From contig NZ_CP025120.1 in assembly GCF_002838765.1 (NCBI RefSeq), forward strand, positions 620,001-684,000: a DNA stretch of 64,000 bases, read 5' to 3'. Under the pieces are notes generated by a model. It saw only the letters and a list, made by a program, of their open reading frames with translations. It did no database searches and had not been told where the DNA came from. Below, in pieces: positions 35,801 through 43,241 of this stretch (the stretch's first letter is position 1; every line of letters starts with the position of its first letter). The position numbers and the translations under genes were made by a program. This DNA is from Kangiella profundi (lineage in GTDB: Bacteria; Pseudomonadota; Gammaproteobacteria; Enterobacterales; Kangiellaceae).

Positions 35801-38482
35801 ATGACACAAGATCAAAATAACGAAGCGGTACAACAAGACGTTGACCCGGTTGAAACTCAGGAGTGGCTTGATGCCCTTGACGCTGTTATGGCAGAAGAGG
35901 GAGTTGAACGTGCTCACTACTTGTTAGAGAAATTGGTAGCTAAAGCTCGTCGTGCTGGTGCAAACCTACCGTTCGATCTAACAACTGCTTATCTAAATAC
36001 TATTCCTCCATCACAAGAAGCGCATATGCCCGGCGATCAGGAAATGGAGCGTCGTTTGCGTGCCATCATCCGATGGAATGCTATTGCCATTGTGTTGCAG
36101 GCTTCGAAGAAAGATCTGGAGCTGGGTGGTCACTTATCGAGTTTTGCTTCTAGTGCTACTTTGTACGACGTTGGTTTTAACCACTTTTTCCATGGCGCTA
36201 CCGAAGAGCATGGTGGTGATTTGATTTATTACCAAGGGCATTGCTCGCCAGGAATTTATGCGCGCGCTTTCCTTGAAGGACGATTAAGTAAAGAGCAATT
36301 GGCCAATTTCCGTCAGGAGGTTGATGGTAAGGGGCTATCTTCATATCCGCACCCATGGTTAATGCCCGAGTTCTGGCAGTTCCCAACTGTTTCTATGGGG
36401 CTGGGACCCATTCAGGCGATTTATCAGGCTCGCTTCTTGAAGTATCTTGAAGATCGTGGCTTGGCTAAAACCAAAGGTCGTAAGGTATGGGCTTTCCTGG
36501 GTGATGGTGAAATGGATGAACCTGAGTCAATGGGGGCCATAAGCTTGGCTGGTCGCGAAAAGCTGGATAACCTGATTTTTGTGGTTAACTGTAACTTGCA
36601 ACGTCTCGACGGCCCGGTTCGTGGTAATGGCAAAATCATTCAGGAACTGGAAGGTGAGTTCCGTGGTGCAGGTTGGAACGTATTGAAAGTGATCTGGGGA
36701 CGTTATTGGGATCCATTAATCGCTCGTGACACCGAAGGTCGTCTGTTAAAAGTAATGAACGAAACCGTTGATGGTGAATATCAGAACTGTAAAGCCAAAG
36801 GCGGTGCTTATACGCGTGAACATTTCTTCGGTAAAGATCCTAAATTACTGGAAATGGTTGCCAACATGTCCGATGAAGATATCTGGCGCTTAAACCGTGG
36901 TGGACATGATCCGCATAAGGTCTATGCTGCTTATCACCGTGCGGTGAATACTGAGGGTCAACCAACCGTTATTCTTGCTAAGACCGTTAAAGGTTATGGC
37001 ATGGGCTCTTCGGGTGAAGGCAAAAACATTTCTCACCAGGTTAAGAAAATGAACCTGGAAGCGTTGAAACATTTCCGTGACCGTTTCAATGTGCCGATTC
37101 CAGATGACAAGTTAGAAGAAGTTCCTTTATACCATCCTGGCGAAGACAGTGATGAAATTAAATATTTGCGTGAGCGTCGCGAAAAGCTGGGTGGTTATTT
37201 ACCTGCGCGTCGCCCTCAATCTGACAGCCTGGATATCCCAGCGCTCTCTGCTTTCGAGCCATTACTGAAAGCGACTGGAGATCGTGAGATTTCTACCACT
37301 ATGGCATTTGTTCGAGCTTTGAATATCTTATTAAAAGATAAAGGCCTGAAAGAGCGAATCGTGCCAATCATTCCTGATGAAGCTCGAACCTTTGGTATGG
37401 AAGGTTTGTTCCGTCAGATCGGAATTTACTCTTCTTCAGGCCAGCTTTATGAGCCTGTAGACTCTGATCAGATTATGTATTATCGCGAAGATAAGAAAGG
37501 TCAGATTCTGGAAGAAGGTATCAACGAAGCAGGCGCCATGTCTTCCTGGATGGCGGCAGCAACCAGTTACTCAAGCAATAACTTGCCGATGATACCTTTC
37601 TACGTCTACTACTCCATGTTCGGCTTCCAGCGCATCGGCGATTTGGCCTGGGCGGCTGGTGATATGCAGGCACGTGGATTCCTGATTGGTGCAACTTCTG
37701 GCCGCACAACCCTTAATGGTGAAGGTTTACAGCACCAGGATGGCCACAGCCACATGATTTCGGCGACCATTCCAAACTGTATCAGCTATGACCCAACCTA
37801 TGCTCACGAAGTGGCAGTCATTATTCGTGAAGGTTTGCGTCGTATGTATCGCGATCAGGAAAATGTTTTCTATTACATCACGACTCTAAATGAAAATTAC
37901 CCGCATCCTGATATGCCTGAAGGTTCCGAAGAGGGCATCATCAAGGGTATGTATCTGTTGCATGACAACAAGTCTCGCAAGAAAGCCCCACGTGTTCAGT
38001 TGATGGGCTCAGGCGCAATTTTGCGTGAAGTTGAGTATGCCGCAGAGTTGTTGGAAAAAGACTTTGGTGTTCTTTCTGATGTCTGGTCAGTAACCAGTTT
38101 CACTGAGTTGCGTCGCGAAGGCCTGGCTGTTGAGCGTGAAAACATGCTTAATCCAACCAAGAAACCTAAGCAGTCCTATGTTGAGCAGTGCCTGGCTAAG
38201 CAGAAAGGCCCTGTTATTGCGGCAACTGATTACATGAAGTCGTACGCCGATCAAATTCGTAACTTTGTACCACAGCGTTATACGGTACTGGGTACCGATG
38301 GTTTTGGCCGTTCAGACAGTCGTGAAAACTTACGCCGTTTCTTTGAAGTGGATCGTTACTATATCGTATTGGCTGCGCTTAAAACTTTGGCTGACGAGGG
38401 TGAGATTGATGTTAAGGAAGTCACCAAGGCCATCAAGCGTTACAACATCGATACTGATAAAGCCGATCCGGCAACCCTTTAA
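35801..38482 (+). CDS. aceE: AceE, pyruvate dehydrogenase E1 component
   Basis: Homodimeric thiamine-diphosphate enzyme that decarboxylates pyruvate and acetylates the lipoyl groups of AceF. The cofactor motif is GDGEMDEPESMGAISLAG leading to NCNLQRLDGPV, and PHPWLMPEFWQFPTVSMGLGP is the conserved active-site region. At 893 residues it matches E. coli AceE (887). It is of the single-chain type found in gammaproteobacteria rather than the E1 alpha/beta type. aceF starts 14 bases downstream. No pdhR repressor gene is upstream; ampE is. Confidence 0.98.
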   Translation: MTQDQNNEAVQQDVDPVETQEWLDALDAVMAEEGVERAHYLLEKLVAKARRAGANLPFDLTTAYLNTIPPSQEAHMPGDQEMERRLRAIIRWNAIAIVLQASKKDLELGGHLSSFASSATLYDVGFNHFFHGATEEHGGDLIYYQGHCSPGIYARAFLEGRLSKEQLANFRQEVDGKGLSSYPHPWLMPEFWQFPTVSMGLGPIQAIYQARFLKYLEDRGLAKTKGRKVWAFLGDGEMDEPESMGAISLAGREKLDNLIFVVNCNLQRLDGPVRGNGKIIQELEGEFRGAGWNVLKVIWGRYWDPLIARDTEGRLLKVMNETVDGEYQNCKAKGGAYTREHFFGKDPKLLEMVANMSDEDIWRLNRGGHDPHKVYAAYHRAVNTEGQPTVILAKTVKGYGMGSSGEGKNISHQVKKMNLEALKHFRDRFNVPIPDDKLEEVPLYHPGEDSDEIKYLRERREKLGGYLPARRPQSDSLDIPALSAFEPLLKATGDREISTTMAFVRALNILLKDKGLKERIVPIIPDEARTFGMEGLFRQIGIYSSSGQLYEPVDSDQIMYYREDKKGQILEEGINEAGAMSSWMAAATSYSSNNLPMIPFYVYYSMFGFQRIGDLAWAAGDMQARGFLIGATSGRTTLNGEGLQHQDGHSHMISATIPNCISYDPTYAHEVAVIIREGLRRMYRDQENVFYYITTLNENYPHPDMPEGSEEGIIKGMYLLHDNKSRKKAPRVQLMGSGAILREVEYAAELLEKDFGVLSDVWSVTSFTELRREGLAVERENMLNPTKKPKQSYVEQCLAKQKGPVIAATDYMKSYADQIRNFVPQRYTVLGTDGFGRSDSRENLRRFFEVDRYYIVLAALKTLADEGEIDVKEVTKAIKRYNIDTDKADPATL

Positions 38483-38496
38483 CTGGAGGAATAATC

Positions 38497-40164
38497 GTGG
38501 CAGATATTACACAAGTAAAAGTCCCCGATATTGGTGATGCCAGTGGGGTTGATGTTATTGAAGTTTTGGTCAATGTCGGTGATACCATCGATGTTGAAGA
38601 CAGCCTGATCGTTCTGGAGACTGACAAAGCGACAATGGAAGTACCATCCAGCCATGCCGGTGTGGTTAAATCCATAGAGGTTAAAGTTGGCGATAAAGTG
38701 TCTGAGGGTGATGTCATTTTATCTGTGGAAGCGACAGAAAATGCTTCATCTTCTGATGACTCTGAACAGTCAAAAGAAGAGGCCACTAAAGACGAGTCCA
38801 GCAAAGAAGAAAGCGATAAGACTCAGCAAAAACAATCAGCTGATGATGCTTCCGAGCAAGGGGCAGATGACAGCGATGAGGTTGAGGAAAAAGAAGAGCC
38901 TTTAATCGTTCCTGACATTGGTGATTCCAGTGATGTGGACGTGATCGAGGTAACCGTACAGGCCGGTGACTCTGTTGAGAAAGATGATAGTTTGATTGTT
39001 CTGGAAACCGAAAAGGCGACCATGGAAGTGCCTTCACCTTCTGCCGGAACCATTGTTTCCATGAGCGTGAAAGTTGGCGATAAAGTCAGCCAAGGTGACC
39101 AAATTGGAGTCATTAAGACGACTGCTACCCAATCGACTAAGCCTAAAAAGCAGCAACCAGCTGATGAGTCAAAGCCTTCTCAGGAAGCTCCAAAGCAGGC
39201 TGATACGCCTAAGCCGGCTCCTGTTTCTGATTATCCAGTACAGGCTCCTAAAGAAGGTAAGTTAGTACACGCTAGCCCTGCAGTTCGCCGTTTGGCTCGT
39301 GAGTTTGGTGCCGATTTGTCAAAGGTTAAAGGAACAGGGCCCAAGTCTCGAATCATGAAAGAAGACGTTCAATCTTACATTAAGTTTGAACTGTCTCGTC
39401 CTAAAGCAACCGCTAGCTCTGGTGCTGTTGGAACACCTGATTTGCCAGAAATAGATTTCTCTAAATTTGGTGAGGTTGAGCAAAAGCCACTTAGTAGAAT
39501 TCAGAAAATCAGTAGCGTGAACTTGCACCGCAACTGGACCATGATTCCTCATGTGACTCAGCATGAAGATGCTGACATTACTGATTTGGATGCTTTCCGT
39601 AAGAGCATGAAAGATGAGGCCGCCAAAGAGGGGGTACGTTTAACTCCACTGGCTTTTATCATGAAAGCATTGGTAGCGAGTTTGAAAGCGTTCCCAACCT
39701 TTAATGCTTCCCTGGCTAATGATGGCGAAAACCTGATCTTGAAAAAGTACTACAACATCGGTGTTGCGGTTGATACGCCGGATGGCCTGGTAGTTCCAGT
39801 GATTCGTGATGTTGATAAAAAATCGGTTTACGAGTTGGCAAAAGAGCTGGGTGAAGTCTCTGAAAAAGCACGCGACAAGAAGCTTGGCGCGGCAGATATG
39901 CAAGGTAGCTGCTTTACCATCTCTTCACTGGGTGGTATTGGCGGAACTTCCTTTACGCCGATTGTGAACTGGCCTGATGTTGCCATTCTTGGTCTATCGC
40001 GAAATCAGATGAAGCCAGTCTGGAATGGTAAGGAATTTGAGCCTCGCATGATGTTACCGATGTCCTTGTCATATGATCATCGCGTGATTGATGGCGCTGT
40101 AGCAGCTCGATTTATAGTCCATTTAAGCAAAATGCTGGGTGATATTAGAAGAGTCATTCTGTAA
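38497..40164 (+). CDS. aceF: AceF, dihydrolipoamide acetyltransferase (E2), two lipoyl domains
   Basis: Core of the pyruvate dehydrogenase complex. Two lipoyl domains are present, with lipoylated lysines K44 (ETDKATMEVP) and K173 (ETEKATMEVP), joined by a highly charged linker rich in Ser, Glu, Asp and Lys instead of the Ala/Pro linkers of E. coli. A peripheral subunit-binding domain follows (HASPAVRRLAREFGADLSKVKG) and then the catalytic domain with H528 and D532 in SYDHRVIDGA. The start is GTG, preceded by GGAGGA (38485-38490). The length is 555 residues; E. coli has three lipoyl domains. Confidence 0.97.
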   Translation: MADITQVKVPDIGDASGVDVIEVLVNVGDTIDVEDSLIVLETDKATMEVPSSHAGVVKSIEVKVGDKVSEGDVILSVEATENASSSDDSEQSKEEATKDESSKEESDKTQQKQSADDASEQGADDSDEVEEKEEPLIVPDIGDSSDVDVIEVTVQAGDSVEKDDSLIVLETEKATMEVPSPSAGTIVSMSVKVGDKVSQGDQIGVIKTTATQSTKPKKQQPADESKPSQEAPKQADTPKPAPVSDYPVQAPKEGKLVHASPAVRRLAREFGADLSKVKGTGPKSRIMKEDVQSYIKFELSRPKATASSGAVGTPDLPEIDFSKFGEVEQKPLSRIQKISSVNLHRNWTMIPHVTQHEDADITDLDAFRKSMKDEAAKEGVRLTPLAFIMKALVASLKAFPTFNASLANDGENLILKKYYNIGVAVDTPDGLVVPVIRDVDKKSVYELAKELGEVSEKARDKKLGAADMQGSCFTISSLGGIGGTSFTPIVNWPDVAILGLSRNQMKPVWNGKEFEPRMMLPMSLSYDHRVIDGAVAARFIVHLSKMLGDIRRVIL

Positions 40165-40186
40165 CGACCTGAAAACGACTAATTGA

Positions 40187-40238
40187 TTGATGATTTTTCG
40201 GCCAGTTCAGGTAAAATACGCCACTCTTTTGGAGTGGC
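40187..40238 (+). promoter_or_regulatory. Possible lpd promoter with 5' hairpin
   Basis: TAAAAT (40212-40217) is a good -10 element with a weak TTGATG (40187-40192) at a long 19-base spacing. A 7-bp hairpin GCCACTC/GAGTGGC (40220-40226, 40232-40238) would lie at the very 5' end of the transcript and has no T-run. A separate lpd promoter within the pdh locus is known in E. coli. Confidence 0.35.
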
Positions 40239-40301
40239 CAATACAATTTAGTTAATTTGTGAGCCAAAAGCTCCGAATTCAGATACAAAAAAGAGGATCC
40301 C

Positions 40302-41720
40302 ATGAGTAATTTACACGCTCAAGTCGTAGTTTTAGGTAGTGGCCCAGGGGGCTACAACGCTGCATTCCGTGCTGCAGATTTAGGCATGGACGTAATCTTG
40401 ATTGAAAAATACGCCACATTGGGCGGTGTTTGCTTAAACGTTGGCTGTATTCCTTCTAAAGCATTGCTTCACACTGCAAAAGTTATCGATGAAGCGGAAG
40501 AAATGTCAGCTCATGGCGTTAGCTTCGGTAAGCCAAAGCTTGATATCGATAAAATCCGTGATTACAAAGATGGTGTTATCAAGCAATTGACTGGCGGTTT
40601 GGCGGGCATGGCTAAAGGCCGTAAAGTTAAAGTCGTTCAGGGTTATGGTAAATTCACCGGCGCCAACGAAATCGAAGTTGAGCACGAAGGTGAAAAGCAA
40701 AAGGTTACTTTTGATAACGCTATCATCGCAGCGGGTTCTCGCGTGGTTCAATTACCATTCCTTCCAGAAGACGACCGTATCGTTGACTCAACTGGAGCTC
40801 TAGAACTTCGTCAGGTTCCGAAGCATATGTTGGTTATCGGTGGTGGTATCATCGGTCTTGAAATGGCAACTGTTTACCGTGCATTAGGCGCTAAAATTTC
40901 TGTTGTTGAAATGGCCGATCAATTGGTTCCAGCAGCAGACAAAGACGTGGTTAAAGTTCTTGAGAAATACGTTTCTAACAAATATGACAACATCATGTTA
41001 GAAACCAGCGTGACCAAAGTAGAAGCTAAGAAAGATGGCTTATACGTTACTTTCGAAGGTAAAAACGCTCCTGAGAAACCACAAAAATTCGACATGATTC
41101 TATCTGCAGTAGGTCGTCGTCCTAATGGCGATCTGATTGATGCCGACAAAGCTGGCGTCAAAGTGAGCGATCGTGGCTTCATCGAAGTAGACAAGCAAAT
41201 GCGTACCAACGTTCCTCACATCTATGCTATCGGTGACATCGTTGGTCAGCCTATGCTAGCGCACAAAGCAACTGCTGAATCACACGTTGCAGCCGAAGTG
41301 ATTGCTGGTAAAAAACACTACTTTGATCCATTAACAATCCCATCAGTTGCATACACAGACCCTGAATTGGCATGGGTAGGTCTAACTGAGAAAGAAGCTA
41401 AAGAGCAGGGTATTGACTATGGCGTGGGTAAATTCCCATGGGCAGCATCAGGCCGTGCGATTGGCGTAAACCGTAAAGAAGGCTTCACCAAGTTGTTATT
41501 CGATAAGAAGAACAATCGCATCATAGGTGGTGCTATCGTCGGTGTTAATGCTGGTGAGCTAATTGCAGAAGTGGGTCTAGCCATTGAAATGGGTTGTGAT
41601 GCAGAAGATATCGGTTTGACGATCCATGCGCATCCAACACTTTCTGAGTCTGTGACTTTTGCAGCTGAAGTTTATGAGGGGGTTTGTACTGATCTTCCTC
41701 CGCAGCGCAAGAAAAAGTAA
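40302..41720 (+). CDS. lpd: Lpd, dihydrolipoamide dehydrogenase (E3)
   Basis: FAD enzyme that reoxidises dihydrolipoamide in the pyruvate and 2-oxoglutarate dehydrogenase complexes. The FAD motif GSGPGG is at residues 12-17, the redox-active disulfide is C44 and C49 in GGVCLNVGCIPSKALL, the NAD motif is VIGGGIIGLEMA, and the C-terminal catalytic H444 and E449 lie in HAHPTLSE. At 472 residues it matches E. coli Lpd (474). It follows aceF after a 137-bp spacer that may carry its own promoter, and ends in an array of terminators. Confidence 0.98.
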   Translation: MSNLHAQVVVLGSGPGGYNAAFRAADLGMDVILIEKYATLGGVCLNVGCIPSKALLHTAKVIDEAEEMSAHGVSFGKPKLDIDKIRDYKDGVIKQLTGGLAGMAKGRKVKVVQGYGKFTGANEIEVEHEGEKQKVTFDNAIIAAGSRVVQLPFLPEDDRIVDSTGALELRQVPKHMLVIGGGIIGLEMATVYRALGAKISVVEMADQLVPAADKDVVKVLEKYVSNKYDNIMLETSVTKVEAKKDGLYVTFEGKNAPEKPQKFDMILSAVGRRPNGDLIDADKAGVKVSDRGFIEVDKQMRTNVPHIYAIGDIVGQPMLAHKATAESHVAAEVIAGKKHYFDPLTIPSVAYTDPELAWVGLTEKEAKEQGIDYGVGKFPWAASGRAIGVNRKEGFTKLLFDKKNNRIIGGAIVGVNAGELIAEVGLAIEMGCDAEDIGLTIHAHPTLSESVTFAAEVYEGVCTDLPPQRKKK

Positions 41721-41765
41721 GAAAGCGCATTTTTTGTCCTGAGTATTGTTATAAACCTTTTCATC

Positions 41766-41880
41766 ATCGGTCATTCACTCTATGTGAACTCCCTCTTCGA
41801 AAAGGTTTATGCCACGCTCAGAACTAAAAATTCATCTTTCTTAAGTTGACTAGAAAAGCTTCCTCCGGGAAGCTTTTTTG
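41766..41880 (+). repeat. Post-lpd repeat, copy A with terminator
   Basis: Begins ATCGGTCATTCACTCTATGT and ends with the terminator stem AAGCTTCC/GGAAGCTT (41856-41863, 41868-41875) and six T. Over the first 59 bases it differs from copy C at four positions by my count. The segment TTCAC-TCTAT-GTGAA can form a further small hairpin. Confidence 0.8.
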
Positions 41881-41890
41881 TTTCCGGCTA

Positions 41891-41966
41891 TATGGTGCTT
41901 CCTCGCTCTAAGCAAAAAATCCTAATTTATTGTTTATTAAAGGCTTCCGTCAGGAGGCCTTTTTTA
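41891..41966 (+). repeat. Post-lpd repeat, copy B (3' half only) with terminator
   Basis: CCTCGCTCTAAGCAAAAAAT (41901-41920) resembles the CCTCGCTCAGAACAAAAAAT of copy C. It ends with the stem AGGCTTCC/GGAGGCCT (41941-41948, 41953-41960, one G-U pair) and a T-run. The 5' half of the unit is missing and the match is weaker than between A and C. Confidence 0.6.
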
Positions 41967-41967
41967 T

Positions 41968-42083
41968 ATCGGTTATTCACTCCATGTGAACTCCCACTTC
42001 GAAAAGGTTTATGCCTCGCTCAGAACAAAAAATTCGGCTTTCTTAAGTTGATTAAAAAAAGCTCCCTTCGGGAAGCTTTTTTT
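41968..42083 (+). repeat. Post-lpd repeat, copy C with terminator
   Basis: Begins ATCGGTTATTCACTCCATGT, 202 bp after the same point in copy A, and ends with an A-run, a GCTCCC-TTC-GGGAAGC hairpin (one bulged A) and seven T (42077-42083). The symmetric A and T runs let it also serve the convergent EamA gene. Confidence 0.8.
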
Positions 42084-42133
42084 GGGGGGATGGGTTAGGT
42101 AGAGCAGCTGGCCGATACTTTAAGTGAAGAACC

Positions 42134-43072
42134 TTACTCAGCCACAGGAACCACTTTCCTTCCAGAAAGTGCCGTTATCATTGAGCCTATTACTACGAGT
42201 AAAGCCCCTGCAATGCTGAAAATGTTGATGGGCTCAGAGAGCAGAGTTTCTGGGTAGAAGTACTCTAGCACTTTCATACTGCCAATAGTCACCAAGGGTG
42301 TGATAGCTAAAATTGCACTGACCCGCGAGGCCTCCCAGTGAGCCAGAGCTTCAGCAAAGGCACCATAAGCAACTAAAGTATTTAGACAGCAGAATATTAG
42401 TAGCCACCAGCCTAATGTGTCGAGCTCCAAGACTTGCCCCGGTGATGACCAAGGGCTTAGTAACGGTACGCAAGCCAGATAAATCATGAACATCACCTGG
42501 TCTGAGCGATAATTGTTAAGCAGTTGCTTTTGTGCCAATGCATAGGCTGCCCAGACAATGGCAGCGAGAAACATCCAGCCTAAACCTACTGCATAATCAC
42601 CTGTAATTTGATCAAATATTTCTTCGAAGCGAAGATTAAAAAATAGAATAAGTCCTATTACAAAACAGGCAAAACCAAACCACTGTTGCTTGTTGAAAGA
42701 TTCTTTGAAAATCAGCAACCCGCCTAACAGCATAAACATGGGTGCAGTCTGGATCATGACCTGAGCGCTACTTGGAGTAATCAGATTGACGCCAAACAGG
42801 TAAAACACATAATTCAGGCATAAACCAACGACTGAAATGACCATCAACCATAAAATATTCCCTTTCAGCAATTTTATATTGGGTGATTTTCTTTTATATA
42901 TCAGAAAGATAAAAAGAATTGCGGCAGCGCTGAAAAAGCGATACCAGGTCACTGTAACCGCGTCCATTTGGTCGAGTAAGGTTTTTAATGCGATAGGCAG
43001 CAGACCCCAGAGCAGGGCAGTAGTTAAGGACAGCAATAAGCCAAGTTGCCAACGACCGGAAACTGTATGCAT
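42134..43072 (-). CDS. EamA/DMT family transporter
   Basis: A 312-residue inner-membrane protein with about ten hydrophobic helices arranged as two EamA repeats, the drug/metabolite transporter fold. The first repeat has TALLWGLLPIALKTLLDQMDAVTVTWYRF and the second WMFLAAIVWAAYALAQKQLL; both are characteristic. The substrate cannot be told from sequence; amino-acid or metabolite efflux is common in the family. It is convergent with lpd and divergent from the dipeptidyl peptidase gene. The terminators at 42053-42083 probably serve both sides. Confidence 0.88.
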   Translation of the reverse strand: MHTVSGRWQLGLLLSLTTALLWGLLPIALKTLLDQMDAVTVTWYRFFSAAAILFIFLIYKRKSPNIKLLKGNILWLMVISVVGLCLNYVFYLFGVNLITPSSAQVMIQTAPMFMLLGGLLIFKESFNKQQWFGFACFVIGLILFFNLRFEEIFDQITGDYAVGLGWMFLAAIVWAAYALAQKQLLNNYRSDQVMFMIYLACVPLLSPWSSPGQVLELDTLGWWLLIFCCLNTLVAYGAFAEALAHWEASRVSAILAITPLVTIGSMKVLEYFYPETLLSEPINIFSIAGALLVVIGSMITALSGRKVVPVAE

Positions 43073-43208
43073 GGTTTACCCGAATTGTGCGACAAAGTTC
43101 GGATTATGCAGTATTAAATCTCTACTGACCAGTAGCTTTTATGCATAGTTTTTATACTTATCCAACACTAGCACGGAGTGCGGATTGAATGTTTGGTTTG
43201 GAGTAATT

Positions 43209-43232
43209 ATGATGCTGATTCGTAAAAAATAA
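43209..43232 (+). other. Seven-codon frame in front of the S9 peptidase gene
   Basis: ATG 43209, with GGAG at 43199-43202, opens MMLIRKK and stops at TAA 43230-43232. It is in the same frame as the peptidase gene, whose usable starts (GTG 43233, ATG 43242) follow immediately. The best ribosome site in the area belongs to this mini-frame. It may be a leader peptide with reinitiation, or a former N-terminus cut by a stop codon. Confidence 0.4.
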
Positions 43233-43241
43233 GTGACGCTT

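Larger units (their letters stand above)
41721..42133 (+). other. Spacer with a repeated, terminator-ended unit
   Basis: 413 bp without a gene, almost entirely made of three related units, each ending in an intrinsic terminator (listed separately). Open frames across it are products of the repeats and have no ribosome site. A 10-bp stem TAAACCTTTT (41752-41761) with AAAAGGTTTA (41800-41809) adds further RNA structure in front of the first terminator. Confidence 0.75.

Noticed and set aside
41892..42098. 68-codon frame behind lpd
   Set aside because: It is made of the terminator-ended repeats and has no ribosome site.
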